A DNA stretch of 64,000 bases from an uncultured Bradyrhizobium sp. (GTDB taxonomy: Bacteria; Pseudomonadota; Alphaproteobacteria; Rhizobiales; Xanthobacteraceae), in assembly GCF_947648125.1 (NCBI RefSeq), contig NZ_CANSMR010000003.1:124001-188000 (forward strand). Reading direction: 5' to 3'. Below the pieces are notes generated by a model, which searched no databases, was not told where the DNA came from, and saw only the letters and a program-made list of their open reading frames with translations. The translations under genes were made by a program, and so were the position numbers. Below are positions 17,617 through 29,800 of this stretch, piece by piece. Numbering within the stretch: position 1 is the stretch's first letter; each line of letters starts with the position of its first letter.

Positions 17617-19590
17617 ATGAAGACGAAATCGTTCGCCGAACGCGTGCTGGGCACGACCTCGCTGGTCGCGTTGTCGGCCGCCGCCATGATCGGAGCCCAG
17701 CAACCGGCTGCGGCCCAAACCGGCATCTACGGCGGCGGCAGCACGCTGTCGTCGCTGGCGCTGCGGCAGATCTTCGACTGCTATGCGGGCTCGACGCTGG
17801 CCAATGACGGCCAGGCGTTCTCGCCGAGCTTCTCGACCGCAACCCCGAGCCCGAACCTGCTGCCGACCAGCTGCACCCTCGGCTCGACCTCGGTCGAGGG
17901 ATTGTTCGCCGCCGTCGGCTCCGGCAACGGCCAGCGCGCCTACATCGCCGACGATGCGCGGCAACTGTTCCGCGGCAGCCCGGATTCCGCGCCGGCCGTG
18001 GTGCGCAAGCCTTCGGCCAAGCCGCCGTTCCGCGACACCGCCAATGCGGCCTTCAAGAGCTATCCCTATCCGCGGCTCGACTTCGCCGCCAGCGACGCGC
18101 CGCTCGCCAGCTCGATTTCCAGCCTGACCACCATCTCGTTCAGCAATTTCGTCCCGTCGACCAATTGGCAGAACACGCTGCTGATCGGCGCCCTGAGCAG
18201 CTCGTCCGCGAGCTTCAGCACCTCGGCCGTCGGCGCCCCGATCCAGGTCCCGGCCATGGAAGTCCCGGTTGCGATCGCGGTCAACACCGCGAACTCCACT
18301 TCGGGTGTGACCTGGACCAACCAGTCGGCACTGTCGCCGAACAGCCAGGCCGGCGGAGCGATCCAGCTCACGGCCGCCCAGCTCTGCGCGATCTTCTCGG
18401 CGACCGTGACGGACTGGCATGACACCTCGACGCTGATCCCCGCGCTCGACGCCAACGGCGTGCAGCAATTCCAGCACTTCTACGACGCCAACACCAACGG
18501 CTCGCTGACCCCGGTCGCCTATACCAGCGGCCGGCTGCCGATCAAGGTGGTCTACCGTGCGGATGATGCCGGCGCGAGCTTCATCCTGACCAACTACCTT
18601 GCCAACCTCTGCCCGCTGCTCGATCCGACCGGCACCTACAACTACAAGAAGATCTTCACCGGGGTCGGGGTCGGCGGCAGCGCCACCGCGAACCTGCCGT
18701 CGGGCAAATTCGTCCGCCTGCTCGACAACATCAAGGCGGTGAAGAGCTCCGACCAAAGCGACCCCTACGATGTGGATGACGACGAGGAACGTCCGGATCC
18801 GCACTGGATCAGCGCCTCGGGCAGCAACCACGAAGCGCTGAAGATCGGCACGGACCCGCGCTTCGCCGGCCGCATCGGTTATCTCAGCGCCGACTTCACG
18901 CAGCCCTATGCGCAGGTCGTGACCGAGGAAATCGCCGGGACCACGATCTCCGCGGCGGCTCCGCTGTCGGCCAGCGTCCAGAACGAACGGCAGCGCCTGC
19001 TCGGCGTCTATCATCCGGGCCAGGTCGGCAGCAACGGCAGGGCGCAGAACTTCGTCCCGCCGACGCCGAACAATGCCGAGCTGGCGTTCGCCAACCTGAC
19101 CGCTCCGGACATCAACAGCAGCTATGATGCCTGGAACCTGTATGCGCAGGTCTACCCCGCCGGCACCGTGGTTGGCGGCGTGACCTATGACGGCCTGTCC
19201 GTGATCGGCATCCCGCTGCAGTCGCAGACCGACTATCCGATCACTGGCGCGAGCTTCCTCAACGTGTACAGCTGCTACGGCGACACCGCCGGGACGCGGG
19301 TGCCCGCCGTGAAGAACTGGCTCGCCTGGTTCTTCGGCGGATCGGTCACCGGGCTGCCGAACTACAATCCGGCGGCATCGAACGCCGACAATCCCGGCTA
19401 CGATCCGAATGTCGCCCGGGTCATTCGCAATAACGGCTTCCACGAGCTCGACGGCGTGTGGGCCACCAACATCCTGAATGCCTATCTGATCTCGAGCGCG
19501 GCCGGCGGCCTGCCGAGCGCGATCGCGGCCTACAGCACGTCGGGCACGCAGACCGATGGCTGCACGGGTGTCACCGGCGGCGCGAAGTAA
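17617..19590 (+). CDS. Large PstS-like phosphate-binding-type exoprotein 1
   Basis: 657 residues with a signal peptide (cleavage near AAAQT, residue 34). The type-II substrate-binding fold of PstS/DING proteins shows in GIYGGGSTLSSLALRQIF, the strand RIGYLSADFTQPY and RADDAGASFILTNYL. It is about 300 residues longer than E. coli PstS and has paired cysteines (FDCY, PTSCTLG, ANLCPLLD, YSCYGD, DGCTG) shared with the paralogue at 41470-43401. In the oxyanion loop, PstS R-x-D-G-S-G-T appears as R314-A-D-D-A318-G-A320, so the side chains equivalent to Ser139 and Thr141 of E. coli PstS are lost. No pstCAB genes are nearby, which argues against a classical ABC uptake role and for an exported protein. 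Confidence 0.8.
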   Translation: MKTKSFAERVLGTTSLVALSAAAMIGAQQPAAAQTGIYGGGSTLSSLALRQIFDCYAGSTLANDGQAFSPSFSTATPSPNLLPTSCTLGSTSVEGLFAAVGSGNGQRAYIADDARQLFRGSPDSAPAVVRKPSAKPPFRDTANAAFKSYPYPRLDFAASDAPLASSISSLTTISFSNFVPSTNWQNTLLIGALSSSSASFSTSAVGAPIQVPAMEVPVAIAVNTANSTSGVTWTNQSALSPNSQAGGAIQLTAAQLCAIFSATVTDWHDTSTLIPALDANGVQQFQHFYDANTNGSLTPVAYTSGRLPIKVVYRADDAGASFILTNYLANLCPLLDPTGTYNYKKIFTGVGVGGSATANLPSGKFVRLLDNIKAVKSSDQSDPYDVDDDEERPDPHWISASGSNHEALKIGTDPRFAGRIGYLSADFTQPYAQVVTEEIAGTTISAAAPLSASVQNERQRLLGVYHPGQVGSNGRAQNFVPPTPNNAELAFANLTAPDINSSYDAWNLYAQVYPAGTVVGGVTYDGLSVIGIPLQSQTDYPITGASFLNVYSCYGDTAGTRVPAVKNWLAWFFGGSVTGLPNYNPAASNADNPGYDPNVARVIRNNGFHELDGVWATNILNAYLISSAAGGLPSAIAAYSTSGTQTDGCTGVTGGAK

Positions 19591-19600
19591 CGCCCAATAT

Positions 19601-19636
19601 GAGATCGTGATCCGGGACGATCCGGATCACGGTCTC
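19601..19636 (+). terminator. Strong hairpin after the PstS-like 1 gene
   Basis: GAGATCGTGATCCGG and CCGGATCACGGTCTC pair over 15 positions (one G-U) around a 6-nt loop, 10 bp after the stop codon. There is no T-tract; it probably protects the 3' end or works with the next hairpin. Confidence 0.65.
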
Positions 19637-19650
19637 ACGCAAGACATCAG

Positions 19651-19685
19651 CAGCCGGGCTCTTGATCGGGGCTCGGCTGTTTTCT
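19651..19685 (+). terminator. Rho-independent terminator of the PstS-like 1 gene
   Basis: CAGCCGGGCT pairs with GGCTCGGCTG (10 bp with two G-U pairs) and is followed directly by TTTTCTTG on the plus strand. It overlaps the region just past the convergent FkbM gene stop at 19693. Confidence 0.7.
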
Positions 19686-19692
19686 TGCCGTC

Positions 19693-20601
19693 TCAGCCGG
19701 TTTTGGCGGCAGCGCGGTGCGCTGCGGCGAGCTCGAAATAGCGGCTTCCGGCGTGGGAGACGATCGCATCACGGTTGAGTAGATGCTGGATGCAGATCGC
19801 CGCGAGATCGTAGGAGCCGTAGCAGTGATGGGCGACCAGCGCGAGATGCTTGAGCTGCTCGGAGCTCATCGCATCGGCCTTGGTGAAATCGCGGACATAG
19901 ACGGCGTCGGCCTCGACCAGCTGATTGAACGCCTCATAGGGATTGGTGCCGCGCATCGGCCAAATCATCCGCTTGTCGATCGCCATCAGGGCATGGGGAA
20001 TGAAGCCCTGGCTGCGCAGCTCGAGGTCGATCTCGCCGAACACCGGCTGCTGCTTGTACAGCGGGAGAAACGAGACCTCGGTCTGGATGACGACCGCCTC
20101 CGCGAGCCGCCGCCGCCCATTCTGGAAGATCGCAAGTTCCGAGCCCTGCACGTCGATCTTGAGATAGTCCAGCGCATCGATCTCGCCGATGTCATCGAGC
20201 CTGTGGGTCGCGATCTTGCTGTCGGCGATGATGCGGCCCCACTCGTTGAAGCCCTGAAAGTGCTTCAGCATCAGCGGATCGGGCTCCAGCAGGCTGGTCA
20301 TCCCGGGCGCGGCACAGACGCGAAGGCGGGCCTGCTCGCCGTTGCCAATGACGTAGGGCAAATAGGTTTCGAGCTCGCTCTTGCGGGCATTCAGCTCGGC
20401 CAACGCGCTCGGCTGCGGCTCGAAGCCGAACAGCCGGCACAGCCGCTTCTGCAGCAACGGCACATAGGGCGGGACGTCGATCGGGTTGGCACCGATATCG
20501 ACCACCGCGGTGAGACGTTCGGGTACAAGCAGAGCATTCAGCGGGTCGATCTCGGCAGCTGGGACTGATGGCGCGGGCGCGGTTGACGGGGATGACATCA
20601 T
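19693..20601 (-). CDS. FkbM-family SAM-dependent methyltransferase
   Basis: 302 residues. The SAM-binding start (AVVDIGANPIDVPPY), the acidic loop (FGFEPQPSALAEL) and the family signature DYLKIDVQGSELAIFQNG (near residue 145) identify an FkbM methyltransferase, usually acting on sugar hydroxyls of glycans or secondary metabolites. The C-terminal 100 residues are an extension of unknown role. The ATG pair at 20601/20598 follows GAGG. It lies beside the giant exoprotein gene and near glycosyltransferases, so glycan O-methylation is plausible but unproven. Confidence 0.87.
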   Translation of the reverse strand: MMSSPSTAPAPSVPAAEIDPLNALLVPERLTAVVDIGANPIDVPPYVPLLQKRLCRLFGFEPQPSALAELNARKSELETYLPYVIGNGEQARLRVCAAPGMTSLLEPDPLMLKHFQGFNEWGRIIADSKIATHRLDDIGEIDALDYLKIDVQGSELAIFQNGRRRLAEAVVIQTEVSFLPLYKQQPVFGEIDLELRSQGFIPHALMAIDKRMIWPMRGTNPYEAFNQLVEADAVYVRDFTKADAMSSEQLKHLALVAHHCYGSYDLAAICIQHLLNRDAIVSHAGSRYFELAAAHRAAAKTG

Positions 20602-20664
20602 AGGACCTCACGGAGCGGCGCAAGGCGCGTCGAATCTTGAAGTCGAAGCGCGCAGCTCTATCCC

Positions 20665-20786
20665 CGTCATTGCGAGCCACCCGGTCGGCGCGAAGCGCCG
20701 CCGGATGACAGGCTCCGCGAAGCAATCCATCGGTCCACACACGCGGAACCATGGATTGCTTCGTCGCTTCGCTCCTCGCAATGACG
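20665..20786. repeat. Bradyrhizobium-type long palindromic repeat
   Basis: CGTCATTGCGAG (20665-20676) and CTCGCAATGACG (20775-20786) are exact inverted ends. Inside, GAAGCAATCCAT and ATGGATTGCTTC form a second inverted pair, with a GC-rich centre. This matches a family of dispersed intergenic palindromes that I recall from Bradyrhizobium and relatives. It sits between the FkbM gene and the end of the giant exoprotein gene. Confidence 0.85.
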
Positions 20787-20867
20787 AGGTCACATACATT
20801 CACGGGCCTTCACCTGAGAAAGGCCGTGCGCAATCCGGATCAGCACAACCATGGCACCAACGACAGG

Positions 20868-23800
20868 CTACGGCTGCTGCCCGCGGCGACGGCGCTCGTC
20901 ATCACTGCTGTTCGGCTTCTGGTTATTGCCACTGCCGCCGCTGCCCGGCGTCGCGTCATCGCCACCGCTGCCGCCATAGCCCAGCACCTCGACGATCACG
21001 ACCGACGGCTGGTCGCTGGGCTTGTTCGACGCCGGCTGGCCGGCCTGCTGGGTCGCAGCGGCTGCGTTGTTGTTGACCGCGGACAGCGTGGTGCTCGGCG
21101 TTGGCACGGTGGGGAGCCCTGCCACCGTGGTGGCCTGAACGTTGTAGGCATTGAGCACGACCGGCGCCACCAGCAAGACTTCGTTGCCGGCGCGAACGCC
21201 CGCCGAGCCGAGATCGATGGTGCCGCGCGGCGCAACCAAGACGACGTTGCTCTTGGTCGGATCCTGCCCCGGCAGCGTGACCAGCGCAGCGATGCCGGCG
21301 CCTGTCACCAGCCCCTGCGGGTTGATGTAGCAATAGCCGTCAACGGTGCAGATCTCGCTGAGCGCGGGGCTCGAGACATAGGTCTTCGGTCCCGCGCCGG
21401 CACTGATGTCGCCATTGGCGGTGAACAGGCCGACGTCGCCGCCCTGCTGGGTCATGATGCGGCTCTGGTTGACCAGGATCGAAGCATCGGCGAAGGCCCG
21501 GATGGTGCCGCCGCCGAGGGTCAGGATGCCCTCCTGGTTCGGTGTCAGCGTGTCGAGCGAGGAGTGGCCGACGGTGATGCCGCCGCCCGGCCCGACGATG
21601 TTGATGTCGCCGCCCATCTGGGTCTCGAGCACGGAGGCCGCGACGTTGAACCTGCCGGTCGCGATCTTCGGCGCGGCCTTGCCGTCGACGCTCAGGCTGT
21701 TGTCGGTATAGCCGTAGCCGGCCGGGAACAGCGTGGAGATCGCGGTATAGGCGCGAGCGTATTGACCGAAATAGGGGCTCGACGGATTCTTGAAGTCCTT
21801 GCCCACCTGGATCAGGAAGTCGAGGAAGGCGCGGTTGACGAGAAGCTGCTGCCGCGCCTGCGACAGACCCTGGAAGGTGGCCCAGGCCTGATCGCGCGGC
21901 TGGCCGAGGATAGCGGCGATATCGGTGAGGAAATCGATGCCGCCGGTGCCGGCATGCGCCGGATCGACGTAATCGGCGATCGCCGCGGCATAGTTGATGC
22001 CGGGCTTCACGCCGAACAGCAGATCGAGCTCGGCGCCCTTGGACGGCAAATACGGCTTGAGAGCATTCGACGGCAGACTGGTGAATGCGCCGGCGACCGC
22101 GCTGCCGTTGCCGATCGTCGCGATGCCACGTGTCGGCGCGTCGGAAGCCGAGAACGGCCCCAGATCATGCCCGGCCTGCAGCACGAAGGTGCTGGGGCCG
22201 TAGAGAAGATAGGAGCCGCCGACCAGATCGTTGCCGGCAACGATACTGGTGATGTCGGTCGCGTTGTTGTTCTGGCCGACGAAATTGAAGCTATTGTTGG
22301 CCAACGGCGTGCCGTTGCTGGTCGTCGAGACGCCGCCACCCGGAGCTATGCCCGCGTAGATGTTGTTGCCAGCCTCGATCCGCGCCGGCTTGATCAGCGT
22401 CAGGCTGGCGCCAAAATTGCTCACGGGATCGACGGCATAGATGTCCTTGCCGGCGGCGATGACGATGGGCACGGGATCGTTCGCATGCAGTGCCTGAGTG
22501 AGGGTGGCCGGTGGCAGCCCGAGTGGGCTGATGACGTTGGTGAAGTCGGATTGACTGATGCTTGCGCCGACAAACTGTGTGATGCTGGTGCTGAGGTCCG
22601 GCATCACAAGGCCGACCTCAAGGCTAATGGTTCCGGCTGCGAGGAGGTTGACGGTGCCGCCGTTGCTTGGCAGCACGTTACTCATGTCCGTCTTGCTCAG
22701 GGTCAGATTTCCGCCAAGCGCCGCCAGGTCGAACGTCGCGGGAAGCAGCAGCCCGACTATCGACGCGTTCGCATTTCCTCCGAGGGTGATGTTTGCGCTG
22801 GTGTTGTGCACAAAAAGCCCCGGGATCGAGTTCACTGAAACAGTCGGGCCTGTCACGTCACCGGCGATGCTCGTCAGCGAAATGCCGCTGCCCGGGCCGT
22901 AGCTGGTGAAATAATTGCTCCAGGCACCGTTGCCAGGGCTGTTGGCATCAGGCGATGCGCCAGGCACATATAGGTCAGCCCTCACCTGCACCCCGGCGTT
23001 GAGCGGCAACGCCGTGGGATCGTAGACATTGCCGAGCGTCACCGAACCACGCGCGCCGAGCGTGATGAAGCCATCCTGTACTGCGAGCAGCAAGGGCAGC
23101 GCATAGGTGCCGACGACGGAGCTCCCGTTATTCGTGACCCCAATCGTTGGTAAGCCCTGGTTGACCGGATTGCTGCTGGTGGCCTGGACCGAACCGCCCA
23201 CCCGGATCAGGCCGGCGCCGCGGCCGACCAGGAAATCGCTGCTCAGGAGGTTGCCGCCGGCGGTCACGCTGAGATTGCCGCCGCCGTAATAGGTGACCTT
23301 GGGCGGATTGGCCGACGTGAACCCGGCGCCGCCGCCGCGCGTCGCCGGCCCCGCCGCGCCGACATCGTTGTTGTCGGCGCCCGCCGACAGCGTGATGTTG
23401 CCGCCGCCGAGCGCGCCAAACCCCTGGAAGAAGGTGGCGTAGTTGACCCAGGCCGCGGTCTGGCAAGCAATCGAACCCGCAGCCGCGCAAGCCGCGAACG
23501 GCGTCGACGTGCCATTTGAGAGGCCGTAGTGAACATACCAATCACTCCACATCTGGCCGATCGAGGCACCGGCAACGCCGGTCTGGCTGCCATCTGCATC
23601 GATCGGCATCTCGATGCCGATGATCGATCCGCCGGCGGTCACGGTGACCGCGCCGCCGCCGGTAGCCCAGGCCGGTGCGCTGACGAGCCCGTTCGGTTGG
23701 ACGGTGTAGAGCGCAGGCAAGGTCGGCGCATTGAAATCCGCCGGCGTGGCGGTGGCCGCGCCAGCGGTGTAGACCGCACCCGGAGCCACCTGGTCGCGCA

Positions 23801-26800
23801 GTTCGACATTGCCGGCCGCCGCGATCGTGATCGAGCCGGTGCCGGTGCGCACCAGAGTCGGGATGTTGATCGTCGTCGCGCCGACACCGGGTACTGACAG
23901 CTGGTTCAGATAAGAGCTGTGGCCGTCGATGGTTACGCTGCCCGTGACCGTCGACGGCTGCGACGACAAGGAAACCACCGCGTTGGGATCGACCGGCGGC
24001 GCGTTCGCAACAGTAAAGTCCGCGCCGGCGACAATGTCGTAGGAGAAACTGCCCCTGCCGCTCACCGCGGCAGACATCAGTTGCGACGCAGAAGTAGTAT
24101 TGTAGACGATGCTGAGGGTGCCGCCGACTGGGTTGTAGACCGCTGGGTTGTTGGCAATCCGATCGGCAGGAGGAACCTGATCCGTCGACGCAAGGTAGGT
24201 GCCCTGCACGGCGGTGTAGGCTGGCGGCGGCGCTGGCGGCGTCACCGCGATCGCGGCAAGGACACCGTGTGCGAAGTCAAGCCCAGCCGCATAGTCCAGG
24301 CCGACCGGCAGGCTCCCCGTGTTGAGAAAATTTTTCAGTCTAGGCTTACCACTGTTCACCAAGTTGGTATTGATCACACTGAGGAAGTAAGCCGTCCACT
24401 TCGTTGCATAGTCTTGCGCTCCGGTGACCACGTTGCCGGTCCCTGAGTACAGCAACCTGCCAATGCCGGTGGTCAGATTGTAGTACTGTGTCCTTGTGGT
24501 GGGCGCTACCGGGATCACGTTGATTGACGGATTCAGTAGACCGCTAACGCTTCTTGCCTGAGCGTAAGCCACGAAATCAGCATAGGACAGCACGATCCCT
24601 CCGCGCGCTGAAACGCCCGTCGATGGGTTGATCCCGTTGACGTTGACCCCGATCAACTCCGTCTCATAGGCGCGGAACATCCGCAAATACTGGGAATAGT
24701 ACAGATTGTATTGATCGATCACCGCCGGATCGCTGGAGGAAATGACGACCGGCTGTGCCAGCTTGAACTGCAGCGCGAGCGCGTTATAGGCAGCATCCGA
24801 GAGCCCGAAGAATGCGGCGCTCGGTGAGGCCGTGGGCGATGAGGGGCCCGACCACGCGCCATTGGTCTTCACCAGATAGTCGACGATCCCGCTTGAATTG
24901 TAGACCAGATTGTTGCCGTCCGGGAACATGCCGAGATAGGCTTGATAGAGGCTCGAATTGAGCTCACTCGCATAGAGCCCGGCTGCGTCTCCGCCGCGGG
25001 GCGCGTAGTTGACGAAGAAGCCGTCGCTCACCGTCGCGTTGATGTTGACGTTGTTCCTTGCTTGCAGGACCAGCGACCCGGGCTCGCCGCCGGTCGCGGT
25101 GCGATACACCAGCGAGACGTGGCCGGATGCATCGACACTGCCTGCGCCCAGATTCCAGTTGCTGGCGACCGTGATGTTGCCCTTGTTGATGTCGAGGCTC
25201 GGATTGATCAGATCGATCTCGGGCCGCACGTGCATATTGGCGAAGCTCGCGCCCCCTCCCGCCGGCGTCACGGCAAGGTGCTGGACGAAGCTCGCCAGCG
25301 TGTTCTGATAGAAGCCGACGTGATCGGCATTCGGCGCCGTGACAATGAATATCGTACCGGTCGCCAGCGGCGCCTGCGGCGTCGGCGCCACGATCGCATT
25401 GCCGTTCTGATCGGTCGTGTTGCCGTGCTGATCGGTGCCCGGCAACGGATTGCCGGCGGCATCGAACCATCCGGCTGGATCGATGATGCCGTCGAAATGC
25501 TGCGCGCCAGTCGAGCGGTCGGTGGTGCTCCACACCGCGTAGGGGTTGAGCACGACGCCCTTGCCGATCGGATTGCCGCCGCCATCGACCACGCCGATGA
25601 CGCTGCCGCGGAAATCGACCTTGACGGTGTTGTCGGTGAGGATCGGCGCGCGGAGGATGACCGCCCCGCCGGAATTGTTGATGTTCGCCCCACCCGGCCC
25701 GCCACTGACGTCGAACTTGGCGCCTGCGGCGACGCTGATAGCGCCCGAGGTCGACATGTTCTGGTAGCCATAGGTGGCGTTGACGGCGCCGTTTGCATCG
25801 GGTGTGCCCGTGGTGCCCAGCGTGATGGTGCCGCCGGTCTGCACCAGGCTGGCGGCGGCGTAGGCCGGATCGGAAGGATCGCCTGCGGCGTAGGATGCCT
25901 TGAGGACTGCACTGCCGCCGATGCTGACGCCGCCGGTGGTCACGCCGCCCGCGGTGATGCCAGCGCCATAAAGCGAGATCTGGCCGCCGCTCGGCCCGCT
26001 CGCGTCGATGGTGCCGTTGACGACCACGCTGCCATTGTTGGCCACCAGCAGCACCTTGCCGGAGTTGAGCGTCTGGCCGGCCTCGATGCGGATGTCGCCA
26101 TTGCCGAGCCGCACCGAGAAGCCGCCGCTGAATGCTGTGAGCGGCAGGCCGGCCGCTCCGCCGATGCTGTTGGCCTGCAGCGTAAAGCTGCCGCCGAGGT
26201 CCTTGAACGCCGCGCTGCCATCGAGCATTCCGTCGAGCGTTGCGGCGTTCGCAGCCAGGATCGACAGCGACCCGGCAAAACCGCGGCCTGCCCCGGCCAC
26301 GCTGACGGTGGTGCCCTGCCCGACGATCACATTGCCGGTCGTCGACGCGAGTTGCACATTGCCGCCCGGCGCGTCCTGGACCACGTCGAGGATCGTGATG
26401 CGCGAGCCGGACGCATCGATCAGGGCGCCGCTACCGAGCACAATATCGCCGGCGGTCGCAGTCAGGCTGACCTTGCCGGACAGCGCCTGGATCGTCGCGC
26501 TGTCGGTGATCGACCCGCCCGTGATGGCGAGAACGCCGCCGATATTGCTGGCGACACTTGCGGGCTTGGTACCCGCGGCGGTGACCAGGCTGACATTTCC
26601 CAGCGTGCTCAGCGATTGCGTCGCGCCGCTATTGACCACGATCGCCGGCGCGGACAGCACCATGTTCGCGGCCGCAGCGCCGCCGCCCGAGAACGTCACC
26701 GTCGGCAGGCTCGAATAGCCGGTGCCGGCATTGATCAGCGTCACACCGGTGACGGCGCCGCCGGACACGGTGGCAGTCGCCGTCGTGCCGGATCCGCTGA

Positions 26801-29800
26801 TCTTGATGGTCGGGGTGCTCAGGTAACCGTCACCCGGATTGGTGAGATTGATTCCCGTCACGTTGACGACGGCCTGCGCCGTCGTCGCCACGCCGCCCCC
26901 GCCGTTCGCGAAGGAGAAGGTCGGCATACTGGTATAGCCGGAGCCCGGATTGGTGACGGTCACGCCGACCACGCCCAGCGACGCGGTCAGCTGGGCGCCG
27001 CCGTCCCCGGTGGCGCTATTGACCGAGATGGAGTCGACAAAGCCGGGGAAGCCGGAGCCGGACGAGGTGAGCTTGACGCCGGTGACCGCACCGCTGCCAT
27101 TGACGATGGCCGTGCCGGTCGCCGTGACCGGGTTGCCGTTATTGTCGGTTCCGGACACCGTGACCGGATCGCCATTGCTGTAGCCCGAACCGCCGCTGAC
27201 GACGGCAAAGCTGACCACGCCAAGCAACGCGGTGGCTTGGGCGCCGGATCCACCGCCGCCCGAGATGGTCACGTCCGGGATGCTGGTATAGCCGGTGCCG
27301 GGGTTCGCGATCGTTACGCCGCCGATATCGAACATCAGCGCCGCAGCCGCGACCGATCCTGTATCGAGCGTGCCATTGCCGCTGAACGCAACCGCCTTGC
27401 CGGCGTTGAAATAGATCTGGCTGAAGCCGCCGAGGTGCTTGGTGCCGACGTCCTCGGTGATGACCTGCGAAGCATTGAGCGTGAGGATGCCGCCGGCGCC
27501 GGTGATGCCCGTGCCGGTCGCGCCACTGGTGTTGGCGAGATCGATGTTGGTGGCATTGACGGTGGTGTTGCCACCCTGGCTGTAGAGCCCGGCGCTGTCG
27601 AAGGTCAGCGTGCCGATCGGATGCGCGGCATCGCCGATCTGCAATCCGTTGGCGTCGTACAGATTGATCACGGTCGCGCTGCGCAGCCGGACCGAGACCG
27701 CATCGTTGAAATTCGCGAGCACCGCAGGATTCAGCACAATGCCGGTGCTGCCGCCGCCGATGTTGATGACCGATCCGGCGATGTCATAGTTCCTGGCGTT
27801 CAGGATGGCGTTGGAGGCGAGCGTGCCGCTGCCGCTGGTATCGAGCGTCAGCGCATTGCCGCCGTCGATGACCGCGCCGGCGCCGATCGAGAAGGCGCCG
27901 AGCGGTGTCTGGCTGCTCGGCGGCGGACCGCTGCCCGCATATTGCCCGGGGACATAAATCCGGCTGACCTTCACCGTGTTGCCATTCGAGACACGCAGCA
28001 GCGCGCCGTCGCCGCTGGCGAACACATAGCTGCCATCGGACTGTTGGACCGGCAGCGCGCCGATCGTGATGTCACGGTCGGTACCGCCCGGCACTGCGCC
28101 GATTGCCCTGACAACGCTGCCGTCACCGATGACAAGACCCCTGCCGGTAACGAGATTTCCGTCACCGGCAAGCGAGACAAGAAGCAGCTCGGGCCCGGTC
28201 AACGGATGCGCCGCGTCGGTCAGGACCTCGAGATTGAGCGCACTGGCGGTGATGTTCTGGATGCCGTTGACGACCTGCGCAGTGCCGCCGATCAGCACCG
28301 AGGATGCCCCGAGGCGGCTGATCTGATCGGCATCGAGCACGAGGTAGTTGACCGAGCCGGTGCAGCCCGGCGCGCTTCCGGCGAGGCAATCGCCCGCCGG
28401 CACCGCCTGGTCGGCGGCGCGGATCAGGATGTTGCTGCCGCCGATCTGCACCTGGCCGCCGCCGCCGACGAGGCCCGGCGCGAGATCGCTGGTGCCCGGC
28501 GCGAAGCGGTTGGTGCCGGCAAGGTCGAGCGAGCTGATGGCGCCGAGCACCAGCACACCGCCGTCGATCGGCAGCGGCGGCGGTGCCTTGCCCGCGGCGA
28601 TCGCCTGGTTGCGGAAGAACGTCGTGCCGGAGGTGATGTCGATGCGGGAGTATCGCGACCACACCGCTTGCGACTGCAGCTGGAACACGGCCGATTGCGA
28701 CGAGCGCGCGCCGGTCAACGTATTGCCGAGTGTGCCGGTGACATATTGCGAGCCGTCGGCGCTGGACGTGCTCGCGACCGCATTCGGATTGACGTTGTTG
28801 GCAACCTGGACGACGCGGTAGGCGCCGGGCAGCGTTGCGTACATTCCCGGCAGCAGCGTGTAGGTGCCGGCAGGGATGCCGCTGCCGGCACCGATGGTCA
28901 CCGACTGGCCCGGTGCGATTCCGTTCGCGAACGGCTGCGAATTCCCGGTCGCCGATGCGCCGAAGGTGGTACCGGCCGGCACCACGAGGCCTGAGTAATA
29001 TGGAGAGAAGGCGAAGTTGGGATCGAAGGCCGCCACGGCCGACGAGTAGGTCGGGACCAACGCATAGACCTGGCGGCCGTCAGCGTAGGTCGGCGTGATG
29101 CTGCCGTTGGCCGGGTTCTGCTGATAGGTCGTCAGCACATTGCGGCTGCCACCGGTTCCCGCCACGAACTCTGTCGCGTAGATGTCGCCGCCACCGTTCA
29201 AGTCGAGCACGGCGCCGGATTGGGTCGCCACATCAGTGCCGAACAGGCTGATCGACTTGCTCGGCGGCGCAGTCAGCACCTGAGGCACGATACGGTTGGA
29301 GTTGGGGGCGCCCTGATACCAGGTGGTGCCGTCGACGGTGTAGCCGTCGGGCACGACCAGACCGGCGGCCGAAACGGAGGTCAGGCTGCCCGCGGCCAGC
29401 GTCACGCTCGCCGTCGGCACGAAGGTGCCCGAGGCAAAGTTGACGCCCCCCTCGTTGGCAATCGCCTTGATGAACTGTGCCGGGACGTCGCTGCTTGTCC
29501 GCACGCCCAGGATGATGTTGCCGAGCGGCGCCCACAGCGTGCCGCCCTGCACGATGGTCTGCGCGCTGAGCACGATGCCTCCGCCGATCGAGAGCGGCGC
29601 TGTCGGCACGCCGTTCTGTGCGATCGTGATCACGCTCGAGGGGCCGGTCGACATCAGCAGGAAATCGGTGTTGCTGACCGGATAGATCTCGGCCGCGCGC
29701 AGCGTGAGATTGCCTGGAACCAGCAGCGCGCCGCCGAACACCGTCTCTCCCGAGCTCAAGCCGCCGTCGATGAAACCATAGTATTGCGGCAGCAGCCGGA

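Noticed and set aside
17563-19443. 626-codon open frame on the minus strand
   Set aside because: It mirrors the PstS-like 1 gene, which has a signal peptide, RBS and family motifs; the antisense frame has none.
24942-28994. Very long open frame (1350 codons) on the plus strand opposite the giant exoprotein gene
   Set aside because: It is rich in Arg, Asp, Gly and Ala as expected for an antisense reading of high-GC repeats, has no domain or signal, and the minus strand encodes a continuous recognisable exoprotein.
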